Of a stretch of DNA of 64,000 nucleotides, positions 54,798 through 64,000 are shown in pieces. Position 1 is the first letter of the stretch; every line of letters begins with the position of its first letter. The DNA lies in assembly GCA_025362235.1 (NCBI GenBank), contig JANYGZ010000077.1:1-64000 (forward strand), written 5' to 3'. Position numbers and translations under genes: made by a program. The notes below the pieces were generated by a model. The model saw only the letters and a list, made by a program, of their open reading frames with translations, was not told the DNA's origin and ran no database searches. This DNA is from Ferruginibacter sp. (GTDB lineage: Bacteria > Bacteroidota > Bacteroidia > Chitinophagales > Chitinophagaceae).

Positions 54798-56354
54798 ATG
54801 GACAGGAATACAATGTTACAACAACTGCAGGATGTATCAGAATGGGACATCATTATTATAGGGGGTGGGGCTACAGGCTTAGGATCTGCCGTGGATGCTG
54901 CTTCCAGGGGATATAAAACTTTACTGGTAGAGCAGGCAGATTTTGCCAAGGGTACTAGCAGCCGCAGCACCAAACTGGTTCATGGCGGTGTTCGCTACCT
55001 GGCACAGGGCAATATTAAATTGGTAAGGGAAGCGTTGAGAGAAAGGGGTCTTTTGTTAAAAAACGCCCCGCATGTTTGTCATAATTTATCTTTTATTATA
55101 CCTTCTTTTCATTGGTGGCAAAAATGGTATTACGGTATCGGGTTAAAGTTGTACGATGTAATGGCAGGTAAATTAAGTTTAGGCAAAACGAAAATACTCT
55201 CCAAAGAAACAATACAACAATTGTTACCCGCAATAGCCACGCAAAATTTAAGCGGTGGGGTACTTTACCACGACGGGCAGTTTGATGATTCAAGGCTGGC
55301 CATTAACCTTGCACAAACAGCCGTTGAGCAGGGGGCCGTTGTTATTAATTACTGCAAACTTACCTCACTAACTAAAACGGATAAACGCATTAGTGGTGTG
55401 GTGGTGCAGGATGTTTTATCAAACAAAGAATATACCCTCCGCAGTAAAGCGGTTATTAATGCCACCGGGGTATTTACTGATTATGTAATGAGGATGGATG
55501 ATCCCAAACACCATGCGATTGTTTCCCCATCACAAGGCGTTCATATTGTTGTAGACCAGCATTTTTTTCCGGGCGAACAGGCAATGATGATACCTAAAAC
55601 AGATGATGGCAGGGTATTGTTTGCGGTGCCCTGGCACAATAAAATTGTATTGGGCACCACTGATACACCCATCAGCCATATCTCTTTAGAACCAACTGCA
55701 TTAAAAGAAGAAATTGATTTTATTATTAAGCATACCAACCGTTACTTGAGCACAGGGGTCGAGTACAAGGATATAAAAGCAGTGTATGCCGGGTTAAGGC
55801 CATTAATAAAAATAAAAGGAAAAAAAACAACTTCACTTTTACCACGGGATCATACAACCATCATTTCCAACAGCGGACTTGTTACCATTACCGGTGGCAA
55901 ATGGACTACTTACCGCACCATGGCAAAAACCGCCATTGACAATGCTGCATTTGCCTGTAAGCTAACAAAGCAGCCGTGTGTTACTGCGGAATTGAACATT
56001 CATGGACACAAAATAAATATGGATTACGCCGATACTTTAAATATGTATGGCAGCGATGCAGAAAAAATTAAACAATTAATAATTGATCAGCCGGCGCTTG
56101 CAGAAAAAATTCATAAATCATTACCTTACACAAAGGCAGAAGTTGTATGGGCCGTACAGGAAGAAATGGCCATGACGGTTGAAGACGTGCTGGCAAGGCG
56201 TACAAGAGCATTGTTTATTGATGCGGGCGCAGCCATAGAAGCAGCGCCGCTGGTTGCAAACCTAATGGCTGCAATCCTGCAAAAAAATTACGATTGGCAA
56301 CAGCAACAGGTAACGGCATTCTCAGCTGTTGCCAATAATTATTTATTACAATAA
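54798..56354 (+). CDS. glpD: FAD-dependent glycerol-3-phosphate dehydrogenase
   Basis: Oxidises glycerol 3-phosphate to dihydroxyacetone phosphate and passes electrons to quinone at the membrane. I use ATG 54798 (518 aa), which begins just before the FAD fold IIIGGGATGLGSAVDAASRG; the longer frame starts with TTG and adds a basic stretch. Other motifs are TSSRSTKLVHGGVRYL, INATGVFTDYVMRMDD, YAGLRPLI and the TGGKWTTYRTMA FAD-binding end, with a C-terminal DAO_C domain. It lies between glpK and glpF. Confidence 0.95.
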   Translation: MDRNTMLQQLQDVSEWDIIIIGGGATGLGSAVDAASRGYKTLLVEQADFAKGTSSRSTKLVHGGVRYLAQGNIKLVREALRERGLLLKNAPHVCHNLSFIIPSFHWWQKWYYGIGLKLYDVMAGKLSLGKTKILSKETIQQLLPAIATQNLSGGVLYHDGQFDDSRLAINLAQTAVEQGAVVINYCKLTSLTKTDKRISGVVVQDVLSNKEYTLRSKAVINATGVFTDYVMRMDDPKHHAIVSPSQGVHIVVDQHFFPGEQAMMIPKTDDGRVLFAVPWHNKIVLGTTDTPISHISLEPTALKEEIDFIIKHTNRYLSTGVEYKDIKAVYAGLRPLIKIKGKKTTSLLPRDHTTIISNSGLVTITGGKWTTYRTMAKTAIDNAAFACKLTKQPCVTAELNIHGHKINMDYADTLNMYGSDAEKIKQLIIDQPALAEKIHKSLPYTKAEVVWAVQEEMAMTVEDVLARRTRALFIDAGAAIEAAPLVANLMAAILQKNYDWQQQQVTAFSAVANNYLLQ

Positions 56355-56394
56355 CTTTTTTATACCTATTTTATTACCAAAAATAAATTGTACA

Positions 56395-57102
56395 ATGACA
56401 CCTTTTATAGCAGAACTTACCGGCACCGCTTTATTGATTCTTTTAGGCGATGGCGTTGTTGCCAACGTAATACTTAACAAAACCTATGGCCATAATGGCG
56501 GGCTGATAGTAATAACTTTTGGCTGGGCCATGGGTGTATTTGTGGGTGTATATGTGGCATCGCCTGTAAGCGGCGGGCATTTAAACCCTGCTGTCACTAT
56601 CGGACTTGCGGCACTCGGAAAGTTTGAGTGGGCCAAGGTTCCATTGTATATAACCGCTCAATTACTGGGTGCAATGATTGGTTCTTTTTTAGTGTGGCTT
56701 ACCTACCGTAAACATTTTGAAGCAACTCCAGACACTAATTCCAAACTGGCTGTTTTTTGCACGGCCCCTGCTATTGCCAGTATTGCAGACAATTTCATAT
56801 CGGAAGTTATCGGAACTTTTGTGCTGATTTTGGGCGCTTTATTTCTAGTAAAGTCCACAAGTAGTATTGGTTCTTTACAGGCTCTACCTGTAGCATTATT
56901 GGTATTGGCAATTGGTGTTAGCCTTGGAGGAACAACGGGATATGCCATCAACCCGGCAAGAGACCTTGGCCCAAGAATCATGCATGCCATCTTACCCATT
57001 AAAGATAAAGGAAGCAGTAACTGGAAATATAGCTGGATACCTGTTGCAGGGCCAATTGCAGGAAGCCTTTTAGCAGCCTTGTGTTTTTCATTGATTCAGT
57101 AA
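56395..57102 (+). CDS. glpF: Glycerol uptake facilitator (MIP/aquaporin family)
   Basis: Channel for passive glycerol entry across the inner membrane. ATG 56395 (235 aa) is chosen since it starts at the typical TPFIAELTGTALLILLG helix; the longer frame would overlap the glpD 3' end by 26 bp. About six TM helices and the two half-helix motifs are present: GGHLNPAVTIG and YAINPARDLGPRI, where the Asp after NPAR marks glycerol-type rather than water-type channels. It completes the glycerol operon. Confidence 0.95.
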   Translation: MTPFIAELTGTALLILLGDGVVANVILNKTYGHNGGLIVITFGWAMGVFVGVYVASPVSGGHLNPAVTIGLAALGKFEWAKVPLYITAQLLGAMIGSFLVWLTYRKHFEATPDTNSKLAVFCTAPAIASIADNFISEVIGTFVLILGALFLVKSTSSIGSLQALPVALLVLAIGVSLGGTTGYAINPARDLGPRIMHAILPIKDKGSSNWKYSWIPVAGPIAGSLLAALCFSLIQ

Positions 57103-57132
57103 TTGCTGTACCAGTTAAAATTATTTTATCTT

Positions 57133-57906
57133 CTAAAATTTAATTTCGGGTAATCCATATTGCACAGAAAATTTTATGTATTCAGTTTTTGGCAACTGAA
57201 CCAATAATGGATTGTCTGTACTTTTTATCCAGTGAAGAATTCTTATCATATCTTCTTCCTTCATCGCAGTGCAGCCCCAGGTGCCTTCATGATCGTTGCC
57301 CCAGATATGTATAAAAATACAGGATCCATTTCCGGGAATTTTATTTGTATTGTAATTTACAAACAGCCCCCATTTGTAATAATTTTTTTCCATCAGCATA
57401 TCTTCATGGCTGTTATAATCTTTTGTTGCTGTATCGGTTTTTACCAGTTTATTATAATTAACCGAATGCAGGTCATCCACACAAATAAGTGTATCAGTAC
57501 ACATGATGTAGCGGTTATTTATCCAGCCGGCCTCTTTGTAAGGCGCATAACCGAACGCTGTACCAATTGAAAAAATACCTGCCGGTGCCCTTAAGTCGCC
57601 TTCTTTTTTTACAGGTACATTGGCAATGGCAATTGGAACAAGTCCATCACCAAGGCCCAATCCTTTTTCGCCTAAAACTATCGGGTTACTGAATTGTAAA
57701 ATCCATTTACTGCCAACTTTATTATAAGCATACAAACTGCCCTGCAAATTGTTCCACCCCTCAGCAACAACCACCAATATTTGACGGGCAGGCAAACTGT
57801 CCTTTTTACTGACAACTTTTATTGCAGTATTTTCAGCTTTCGCCAAAACAGGAAACCAACAGGCAGATAATACAAGTATAAAAAAGAGAATCTTTAAAAA
57901 TTTCAT
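57133..57906 (-). CDS. L,D-transpeptidase (YkuD/ErfK family)
   Basis: A 257-aa exported enzyme that forms or breaks peptidoglycan L,D-cross-links or attaches proteins to it. A signal peptide (about 1-24) is followed by a YkuD-type domain with catalytic His and Cys in CIFIHIWGNDHEGTWGCTAM (H-x-x-G ... G-C-T). The N-terminal segment QILVVVAEGWNNLQGSLYAY is common in the YafK/YkuD subgroup. It is tail-to-tail with glpF, 30 bp apart, and precedes nothing on its strand in an obvious operon. Confidence 0.87.
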   Translation of the reverse strand: MKFLKILFFILVLSACWFPVLAKAENTAIKVVSKKDSLPARQILVVVAEGWNNLQGSLYAYNKVGSKWILQFSNPIVLGEKGLGLGDGLVPIAIANVPVKKEGDLRAPAGIFSIGTAFGYAPYKEAGWINNRYIMCTDTLICVDDLHSVNYNKLVKTDTATKDYNSHEDMLMEKNYYKWGLFVNYNTNKIPGNGSCIFIHIWGNDHEGTWGCTAMKEEDMIRILHWIKSTDNPLLVQLPKTEYIKFSVQYGLPEIKF

Positions 57907-57960
57907 GCTGTAAAATAATATTTTTTTGCTAAAGGCTGCAGACTGCAGTTTCCTTTTTGC

Positions 57961-58611
57961 TTAATCTGTAATAAAAGGAAATGTTGCCTGTGCATAAACC
58001 GGCAGTTTTATTTTTTCTTTCAAATTATTAAATGACTCATAGGGGCCGCTTACCGAAAATAAATTCGCCAGCCAGGCAGGTACATTTTCGCCAACATCTA
58101 ATTGAAGCCGGTAATCGATTTTTAATTTTTTATTATTGATGGGGGTAACCGTCCATATGGCACTTGAATATTTAAGCCGAACAATATCTTCTTTTACGGG
58201 CAAATAATTATCCGTATTTTTTGCTTCAACGGTCAGCACCTTGCTTACCGGGTTCTGCCTCATCACCATGTGTACCACCATATCACGGTTTTCGTATGGC
58301 CAGGGAACTTCAATTTCGGTATAGAAAAAAACATCCGCAGTACCAACCTGTTTTAGCAATTGCGATTTGATTGTTTTGTATGCCCATTTATATTGTTTGT
58401 TTACATCAAACAACAACGCAGCCAGCTGCGATATCCTGCCATCGATTTCACACTCTACTTTTAATTCATCAAACTTAAAATTTTTGGTTGGCCTTGAAAA
58501 TACCTTGATGCCATTTTTATCTTTTCGCAGGGTCCAGTTCTCCTGGCCTTTTGCAGCATTTGCCAACAGCAGGCATGTAAAAAATAATATAACTGGGCCA
58601 AATTTCATCAA
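57961..58611 (-). CDS. START-domain lipid-binding-like protein
   Basis: A 216-aa exported protein with a signal peptide (about 1-22, ending AAKGQ) and one START-type domain: NWTLRKDKNGIKVFSRP, LLFDVNKQYKWAYKTIKSQL, YTEIEVPWPYENRDMVVHMV and the C-terminal helix GPYESFNNLKEKIKLPVY. START domains hold lipids or hydrophobic ligands in a groove; in Bacteroidota these exported versions are uncharacterised. It lies 54 bp before the L,D-transpeptidase gene on the same strand, so cotranscription is likely. Confidence 0.85.
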   Translation of the reverse strand: MMKFGPVILFFTCLLLANAAKGQENWTLRKDKNGIKVFSRPTKNFKFDELKVECEIDGRISQLAALLFDVNKQYKWAYKTIKSQLLKQVGTADVFFYTEIEVPWPYENRDMVVHMVMRQNPVSKVLTVEAKNTDNYLPVKEDIVRLKYSSAIWTVTPINNKKLKIDYRLQLDVGENVPAWLANLFSVSGPYESFNNLKEKIKLPVYAQATFPFITD

Positions 58612-58733
58612 TAATTTTTTTCAAAAATAGTTGATTTTTAAAAGATGCCTGCTGTACGGCAAAATACTATGATTGATTTAACAAAAATTCATACTTATGA
58701 ATACATTAATAAAACAAGCTCGTCTGCTAAAGA

Positions 58734-58753
58734 TTTAATTTTACAAAATTAAA
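58734..58753. repeat. AT-rich palindrome before the diacylglycerol kinase gene
   Basis: TTTAATTTT and AAAATTAAA form a 9-bp perfect dyad around AC in the divergent gap (58612-58863). Possible operator or chance in AT-rich DNA; nothing else is recognised in this gap. Confidence 0.3.
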
Positions 58754-58863
58754 CTTGCATATATTTATAAGAGTTGACCACAAACTATTAGACTTTATGA
58801 AAGCAGCCATTCTACTGCAAAAGGATCCTGGCAGCTAATAGTAAGCACTTTAAAAAAGAGAAC

Positions 58864-59235
58864 ATGAAACAACAGAAATTTTCCTTCACCAAAAGATTAA
58901 ATAGTTTTTCATACGCCTACAAAGGGCTGAAAATTTTATTGAAAGAAGAACATAATTCCAGGATACATTTTATAGCAGCAATAACAGTAGTTGCTGCTTC
59001 TTTCTTTTTTAAAATCAATCTTTATGAATGGATAGCCGTCATTTTTTCAATAGGGTTTGTGATTGTATTGGAAATAATCAATTCGGCAATTGAAAATATT
59101 GCTGATTTTATTTCACCCAATAAGCATGAAAAAATAAAACGGATAAAGGACTTATCCGCAGCCGCTGTTTTGATAAATGCATTGACTGCCCTTGTTATTG
59201 GGTTGATAATATTTATTCCAAAAATATTTACATAA
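58864..59235 (+). CDS. Diacylglycerol kinase family protein (DgkA-like)
   Basis: A 123-aa small integral membrane kinase of the DgkA/undecaprenol kinase family. Three TM helices are evident, with the catalytic and metal-binding signature EIINSAIENIADFI, and the upstream EEHNSRIHFIAA conserved in the family. Members phosphorylate diacylglycerol or undecaprenol and so feed phospholipid or cell-wall carrier pools. The substrate here is not determinable by sequence alone. It stands alone on its strand. Confidence 0.92.
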   Translation: MKQQKFSFTKRLNSFSYAYKGLKILLKEEHNSRIHFIAAITVVAASFFFKINLYEWIAVIFSIGFVIVLEIINSAIENIADFISPNKHEKIKRIKDLSAAAVLINALTALVIGLIIFIPKIFT

Positions 59236-59403
59236 AAGATAAAAGCAAATATTACTTACTGAATAAAACAAAACACCGATAACACCTGCTTTATGATATT
59301 TTATACTGTCTATATTGCTCTATTAAATTCTTATTAAGTCACTGCTGTCCCAAAATATTTACCCTAACTTTATAGAAGCAATTTTTAATTGCAACTCAGT
59401 TTT

Positions 59404-60186
59404 ATGAACTTAAAAGTTATCTCTTTTCAGGTGGCAGACAGCATTGATTTAAAACAGTTTAGAACTGCCTTTACTGCCAAAATTCATTATGCAGATACGG
59501 ACGAATTGTTTTATCATATAGAAACCTATAAATACCTCTATGTATTTAAATATGGCATTGTTTCTTTTTTGGGTTATAATGAAACCGAGACGACAGCTTT
59601 TTTACAATTGATAATGCCCTTCAGCAAAAATTTTATTGAACAAAGGCTGAGCGATGAATTTGATATAGAAACCGGTACTCTCGCTATCAATTACGGTTAC
59701 AATAAAATTGAAATACCCAAACCCGGTATTGAAATGATCCGGCTGATTATGCTCAACGCATCGCAAAGTGTGGCGCTGGATCATTACAACCAGCAAACCA
59801 ACCTGCTACTTGAAGAAACCAATTACCATACACAGGTATTGGAAAAAAAAGGGAAGATCGACCTTGGTGGTACTGAGCTTAAAAAATATATTGGCCGAAC
59901 ACTTAACCTTAAAAATAAAATCGCCGCAAACTTATACATTTTTTATTCGCCGGAAGAAACGTGGGAAGATGAGAACCTGAATAAATTGGATATAGGACTG
60001 AAAAAAACATTTGATCTGCAGCCACGCTTTCGCACCATACAAGAAGGGCTTCAGATTGTAAAAGACAACCTGGAACTGTTCAAGGACTTGCTCCAATATC
60101 GCAATAGCGTGGTGCTGGAATGGGTTATTATACTTTTGATATTAGTGGAAGTTATCAATTTACTGCTGGAAAAATTCTTTAAGTAA
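59404..60186 (+). CDS. RMD1/YagE family protein (DUF155)
   Basis: A 260-aa protein of the RMD1/sif2/YagE family, widespread and poorly characterised, with roles reported in mitochondria for eukaryotic members. Features include FKYGIVSFLGYNETE, then SQSVALDHYNQQTNLLLEE, an alpha-helical segment ending LKDLLQYRNSVVLEWVIILL and a C-terminal TM helix that tethers it to the membrane. ATG 59404 is preferred to a TTG at 59389. A near-consensus box TAACTTTA lies about 40 bp upstream. Confidence 0.85.
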   Translation: MNLKVISFQVADSIDLKQFRTAFTAKIHYADTDELFYHIETYKYLYVFKYGIVSFLGYNETETTAFLQLIMPFSKNFIEQRLSDEFDIETGTLAINYGYNKIEIPKPGIEMIRLIMLNASQSVALDHYNQQTNLLLEETNYHTQVLEKKGKIDLGGTELKKYIGRTLNLKNKIAANLYIFYSPEETWEDENLNKLDIGLKKTFDLQPRFRTIQEGLQIVKDNLELFKDLLQYRNSVVLEWVIILLILVEVINLLLEKFFK

Positions 60187-60367
60187 CAAATGTGTTTATG
60201 CGGTGACTACTTATTGTGCTTACGCTGCTCACACAGAATTGTTACCCTACGCAAATAAAAAAATATAAATTTTCTGATAAAATCATTTGTAGCAGGGAAT
60301 TTGCTTACACATCCGGGTAATGTGTATTTTGATAAACCCTATTGTTCAATTATTAAATTCAATTAGT

Positions 60368-60859
60368 ATGAAAATGACCCTTTTTATCCTTGCAGTTGTA
60401 ATAAGTATACAACCTTGCATGGCCCAGCTAAAAGTAACACCTGTGTGCCCAGCTTTTGTAGTGGACATACTGGAAGGTACAGTAAATGAAAAATTATTTA
60501 CATATTCGTCCATAGCAGAAGTACAAAATAAATTCCCCTGTTTTACAAGTACTACACAAGAAACAAATGGCAATACCTGCGGCGGCGTTTTTTACAAAGA
60601 CAAAGACATTTATTTTTTTACGGAAAGAGATTATATAGAAGTGGGTCCCAATTTTAAAGGCGCCATAAGCCTGCCAATAATGGGTGCCAGCCGCGGCAGT
60701 CTCTTTAAATGGCTGGGTAACCCTAAAATAAAAGACGTAACCTGGGATGCCTATCAAACAAAATATGGCATTCTTATTTTATACTTTAATAAAGCGAATA
60801 AAATAAATAAAATACAACTAAGCAACAAAGGTGTAGAATCAATAAAGCTCTGTGAGTAA
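60368..60859 (+). CDS. Hypothetical exported protein
   Basis: From ATG 60368 this is a 163-aa protein with a signal peptide (hydrophobic core TLFILAVVISI, cleavage after CMAQ). The longer frame to 60320 adds 16 residues before the signal and is rejected. The mature domain contains several Cys (VCPAFVV, NKFPCFTST, NTCGGVFYKDK, IKLCE) that may form disulfides, and aromatic beta-like stretches (DIYFFTERDYIEVG). No family is recognised. A bidirectional terminator follows. Confidence 0.7.
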   Translation: MKMTLFILAVVISIQPCMAQLKVTPVCPAFVVDILEGTVNEKLFTYSSIAEVQNKFPCFTSTTQETNGNTCGGVFYKDKDIYFFTERDYIEVGPNFKGAISLPIMGASRGSLFKWLGNPKIKDVTWDAYQTKYGILILYFNKANKINKIQLSNKGVESIKLCE

Positions 60860-60942
60860 GATAAGCATAGGGAATTGAGGATTGATTAAATTTCAATGCC
60901 GCAATTTTTGTTGCTTTTGTAAAGAGCAAAACTTTTATACAT

Positions 60943-60976
60943 AAACAAGGAGCTATTACATAATAGCTCCTTGTTT
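60943..60976. terminator. Bidirectional rho-independent terminator
   Basis: Sixteen-bp perfect stem (AAACAAGGAGCTATTA and complement) with a CA loop, followed by TTTTATT-type runs on the plus strand and a weaker run on the minus strand, between two convergent genes. Confidence 0.9.
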
Positions 60977-60996
60977 TATTACAATGTAAGGTATCA

Positions 60997-62442
60997 TTAA
61001 AGACTCCAACCTTCCCTGTATGTACGTTTTACAAACTGGTTGGCTTCATCAAAATTAGTGATTTTCATATTCGGGCCATCCCAAAGTAATTTTATATTGC
61101 GGCCTGGATAATCAAAATCATCGCCTTTCTTTTTACGAATATCATAACTGCGTATGGCCAAATTTCCCATCAACACACTTTCTGTAAGCGGCCCCGCAAC
61201 ATCAAAATTAGAACTTAGGTTTTTTGCTTTATCACTGCCGTAACCTGCTATCGCAGCTTCTACCCAAGCAGCATAATGCCCGTCTTCTCCACCTTTTACA
61301 CGTTGCACTGTCTGTGGTACTTTTACTTCGTTTGTGCGTGAAGTTGGCAACAACTTCGGATCTACTCCATAAGTGCCGGCCATCATCTTTCCTTTTGTTC
61401 CCATAAAAATTACACCATTACCGCCATCGCCCATTACTTCATTGGCGCCTAATTCTTCAGGCCTGGTTGGTTGTATACCACCATCCATCCAGTGAAGCTG
61501 CACATCCGGCTTACCATTTTTGCCTTTAAAGTTTAAGGTAATATGCGAAGCAATCGGGCCACTTTCTGGATAATAGGCCCTGTTCCAGTTTTCAATATAT
61601 TTTGTTGCTACGCTGCATTCTGCACTGGTAGGATAACCCAGGCCCATTACAGCAAAAGCAGGCGCCATAATATGGCAGGCCATATCGCCCAATGCACCGG
61701 TACCATAATCCCACCAGCCACGCCAATTAAAAGGTAAAATGCCTTCAAAATATTCTTTCTTAGGTGCAGTACCCAGCCATAAATCAAAATCGAGACCGGC
61801 GGGTATTGGAGAACTATTTCCCGGACGACCAACACCCTGCGGCCATATCGGCCTGTCGGTGTAACAATAAATGGTGTGTACGTCACCCACCAAACCTGCA
61901 TTAAACCAATCCTGTAATTGCCGCACCCCATCACCTGAAGAACCCTGGTTACCCATTTGCGTTACTACTTTATATTTATGTGCAGCTTCTGTTAACATAC
62001 GTGCTTCATAAATATCATGCGTTAATGGTTTTTGCACATACACATGTTTGTTCAATTGCATGGCTGCCATAGCGGCTACGCCATGCTGGTGATCGGGTAT
62101 TGAAACAGACACTGCATCAATTGATTTTCCTTCCTTAGCCAGCATCTCTCTAAAGTCTTTATAGTATTTTGCTTTCGGAAATTTTTTACGGGTTTCCACG
62201 GCCTGGCGGTCATCAACATCGCATAAAAAACCAATATCGGCTTTACCGCTTTTAAAAAAGTTTTCAATATCACTGGAACCTTTTCCACCGGCACCAATAC
62301 CAGCTACTACCAGCCTGTCGCTGGGTGCAACAAAACCACGGCCCAATACATGACGTGGTACAATAAAAAAACCGGCAGCAGTCAGTGCTGTATTGCGGAT
62401 AAATTTCCGCCGGGAATCCTGAGGAACATTTTTCTTTTTCAT
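60997..62442 (-). CDS. Gfo/Idh/MocA family oxidoreductase with Tat signal
   Basis: A 481-aa NAD(P)-dependent sugar or inositol oxidoreductase exported folded through Tat: the N-terminus holds SRRKFIRNTALTAAGFFIVP. The Rossmann fold begins LVVAGIGAGGKGSSDIEN, followed by VDDRQAVETRKKFPKA and VSVSIPDHQHGVAAMAAM; the family catalytic Lys-Pro appears as YVQKPLTHDIYEA in place of the usual EKP. The C-terminal alpha/beta domain includes WRGWWDYGTGALGDMACHIM. Such enzymes may make 3-keto sugars for DUF1080 hydrolases. It lies 168 bp from the symporter gene on the same strand. Confidence 0.93.
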   Translation of the reverse strand: MKKKNVPQDSRRKFIRNTALTAAGFFIVPRHVLGRGFVAPSDRLVVAGIGAGGKGSSDIENFFKSGKADIGFLCDVDDRQAVETRKKFPKAKYYKDFREMLAKEGKSIDAVSVSIPDHQHGVAAMAAMQLNKHVYVQKPLTHDIYEARMLTEAAHKYKVVTQMGNQGSSGDGVRQLQDWFNAGLVGDVHTIYCYTDRPIWPQGVGRPGNSSPIPAGLDFDLWLGTAPKKEYFEGILPFNWRGWWDYGTGALGDMACHIMAPAFAVMGLGYPTSAECSVATKYIENWNRAYYPESGPIASHITLNFKGKNGKPDVQLHWMDGGIQPTRPEELGANEVMGDGGNGVIFMGTKGKMMAGTYGVDPKLLPTSRTNEVKVPQTVQRVKGGEDGHYAAWVEAAIAGYGSDKAKNLSSNFDVAGPLTESVLMGNLAIRSYDIRKKKGDDFDYPGRNIKLLWDGPNMKITNFDEANQFVKRTYREGWSL

Positions 62443-62610
62443 TACGATGTATTTATTTTTTAGTGTGAAATTTTTATACGGTTTCTAAACAAATTGCCGT
62501 ACAATATACTTGAACAATTTCATTTTACTTTACAATTTACACTTTCCTTTTCAACATCAAACATGTTGGCAAAAAAGAACCCATTTTAATCTTCCGGCAA
62601 TCAATTTATT

Positions 62611-64000
62611 TTACCAGAAAACTGTATACAATGCCAATAATATTCCCATAATTATAATAGAGCCAATGGCAAATCCTGTTGTAATGCGAAACATAGATGT
62701 ATCTACTTCAATAGCATGTGTATCACTTTGTTTTCTGGGGTTAATGAGGCTCATGGCAATCATTACAATTACAATGGATACAAACGTTATACTCATCCTG
62801 TCTAAAAAAGGATAATCAGGAAAAGCCCCATTTGTCCATACTGGTAAAAATTTCAATACGGTTGAAATAGGGATGGTTAGTAAAGCCCCTGCCATAGCTG
62901 CGTTTGCAGTAGTGCGCTTCCAGAAAAAACCCAGTAAAAAAATGGCCAGTACACCCGGCGAAATAAACCCTACATATTCCTGTATAAACTGGTAGGCCTG
63001 GTCGAGCGATTTTAATGCAGGTGTTACAATGGCTGCAATCACCATGGCAATAACAACAGCCCATCTTCCCACCAGCACCATCTTTCTTTCAGAAGCTTCT
63101 TTATTAAAATATTTTTTATAAATATCCAGCGAAAAAATAGTGGAAATACTATTTGCTTTACCAGCCAGCGAAGCTACTACTGCGGCAGTAAGTGCCGCAA
63201 AAGCGATGCCCTTTAAACCGGCGGGTAATAAATTCATTAATGTTGGATAAGCGTGATCTGGTTTAAGTGTGCCGGCAGCATCTGTCATTTCCTGCTGAAA
63301 CATTTCCTTGTTGTGCAATACATACATTACAATACCGGGCAACACTGCAATAACAGGAACCAGCAGTTTTAAAAAGGCCGCAAATAAAATCCCTTTTCTT
63401 GCCGTCACCAAATCAGCGCCCAGCGCACGTTGTACAATGTATTGGTTACACCCCCAATAGGCAAGATTATTCACCAGCATACCACCAAACAACACCGACA
63501 GACCGGGCAGTTCTTTATAATATTTATTGGACGAATCAAATATCATATGAAAATGTTCCGGCGCTTCCTTCCGTAAAATTGAAAGCCCTTTAAAAATATC
63601 TTTGCCAAAACCATACTGTTCTGATAATAAAGACAGTGCCAGGTAGGTAGTAACAAGTCCCCCGATAATCAACACAATTACCTGCACTACATCGGTATAG
63701 CCAATTACCTTCATACCACCCAATGTTACAAACAAAGAAAAAATTACTAATCCAACAATACTCCATTCAAAACTGATGGTGGAAATTGAGGAAATAGCCA
63801 GGGCCCCGAGATAAATAATTGAAGTGAGGTTTACAAATACATACACCAGTAACCAGAACACTGCCATAATGGTACTTACTTTATCATTGTACCGTTTTGA
63901 TAAAAATTGCGGCATGGTGAATATCTTATTTTTAAGATATACCGGTATAATAAAAACCGCAACAATAATCAGGGTTGCTGCGGCCATCCATTCGTAAGTA
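62611..64000 (-). CDS. Sodium/solute symporter (SGLT-like SSS family), partial
   Basis: The frame stays open to the right edge, so the N-terminus is outside the window; at least 462 residues are visible, starting TYEWMAAATLIIVAV. SSS features are YLKNKIFTMPQFLSKRYND, GLVIFSLFVTLGGMKVIGYTDVVQ, NQYIVQRALGA (SGLT-type CNQ-like motif), AALTAAVVASLAGKANSIS and late TM helices ending with an ISTVLKFLPVW stretch. It probably imports a sugar, which would fit with the neighbouring Gfo/Idh/MocA oxidoreductase. It is distinct from the other SSS protein at 41141. Confidence 0.93.
   Translation of the reverse strand, partial: TYEWMAAATLIIVAVFIIPVYLKNKIFTMPQFLSKRYNDKVSTIMAVFWLLVYVFVNLTSIIYLGALAISSISTISFEWSIVGLVIFSLFVTLGGMKVIGYTDVVQVIVLIIGGLVTTYLALSLLSEQYGFGKDIFKGLSILRKEAPEHFHMIFDSSNKYYKELPGLSVLFGGMLVNNLAYWGCNQYIVQRALGADLVTARKGILFAAFLKLLVPVIAVLPGIVMYVLHNKEMFQQEMTDAAGTLKPDHAYPTLMNLLPAGLKGIAFAALTAAVVASLAGKANSISTIFSLDIYKKYFNKEASERKMVLVGRWAVVIAMVIAAIVTPALKSLDQAYQFIQEYVGFISPGVLAIFLLGFFWKRTTANAAMAGALLTIPISTVLKFLPVWTNGAFPDYPFLDRMSITFVSIVIVMIAMSLINPRKQSDTHAIEVDTSMFRITTGFAIGSIIIMGILLALYTVFW

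Overview
The window reads as a chromosomal stretch of an AT-rich Bacteroidota bacterium, most likely of the Chitinophagaceae type. This rests on several features: a TonB-dependent receptor with a CarboxypepD_reg-like front domain; type IX secretion (T9SS) type A and type B sorting domains; a PorP/SprF protein next to a large PKD adhesin; a DUF1080 protein and a Gfo/Idh/MocA oxidoreductase with a Tat signal; and several promoters matching the Bacteroidota -7 box TAnnTTTG. Most genes are housekeeping or core accessory genes. I see no rRNA or tRNA gene, CRISPR array, prophage or complete mobile element.

Layout. 1-8 kb: a heptamer tandem array in front of rpe, a lipoprotein, a TonB receptor, an ATPase behind a striking triple-palindrome operator, a DUF1080 protein, then a scar with an orphan gene, a truncated ORF6N gene and a decayed IS4-type transposase. 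8-17 kb: deoC, a SPOR protein, an M20 amidohydrolase, an orphan membrane protein, a frameshifted VOC-fold pseudogene, the malic enzyme/phosphotransacetylase fusion maeB, a GC-rich structured element, the MlaE/MlaF-type lipid transporter core and sucD. 17-28 kb: envelope genes (LTA-synthase-like sulfatase, PAP2 phosphatase, GT39 glycosyltransferase, FAD oxidoreductase), a CNNM/CorC protein, then DUF6702, HupE/UreJ-like and M1 peptidase genes. 28-33 kb: an oxidative stress block with a catalase gene broken by one in-frame amber codon, divergent oxyR and a peroxiredoxin. 33-52 kb: RlmI-like methyltransferase, grpE-dnaJ, a VWA protein, hpt, a LysM glucosaminidase, an O-methyltransferase, a symporter, a LOG protein, the PKD adhesin with PorP/SprF, recG and a DEAD-box helicase. 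52-64 kb: the glycerol operon glpK-glpD-glpF, an L,D-transpeptidase, START, DgkA and RMD1/YagE proteins, a Tat-exported oxidoreductase and a sodium/solute symporter that runs off the right edge.

How genes work together. OxyR, with both redox cysteines at E. coli positions 199 and 208, faces the catalase gene across 114 bp that hold an OxyR-like site just upstream of the catalase -7 box. The glp genes form a complete path for glycerol entry, phosphorylation and oxidation. The PKD protein and PorP/SprF resemble a T9SS cargo and its outer membrane partner.

Most unusual observations: (1) the amber codon in katA; (2) three 14-bp palindromes at a 15-bp period forming a 22-bp perfect stem, overlapping the -33 element of a promoter that should give a leaderless ATPase mRNA; (3) a 44-bp duplicated dnaJ tail flanking a small insert, which looks like an integration scar; (4) a GC-rich element with two mutually exclusive pairings; (5) a 7-bp array immediately before rpe; (6) two copies of a roughly 100-bp inverted-repeat element. 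No complete new multi-gene system is evident; the ATPase/operator locus is the best candidate for undescribed regulation.
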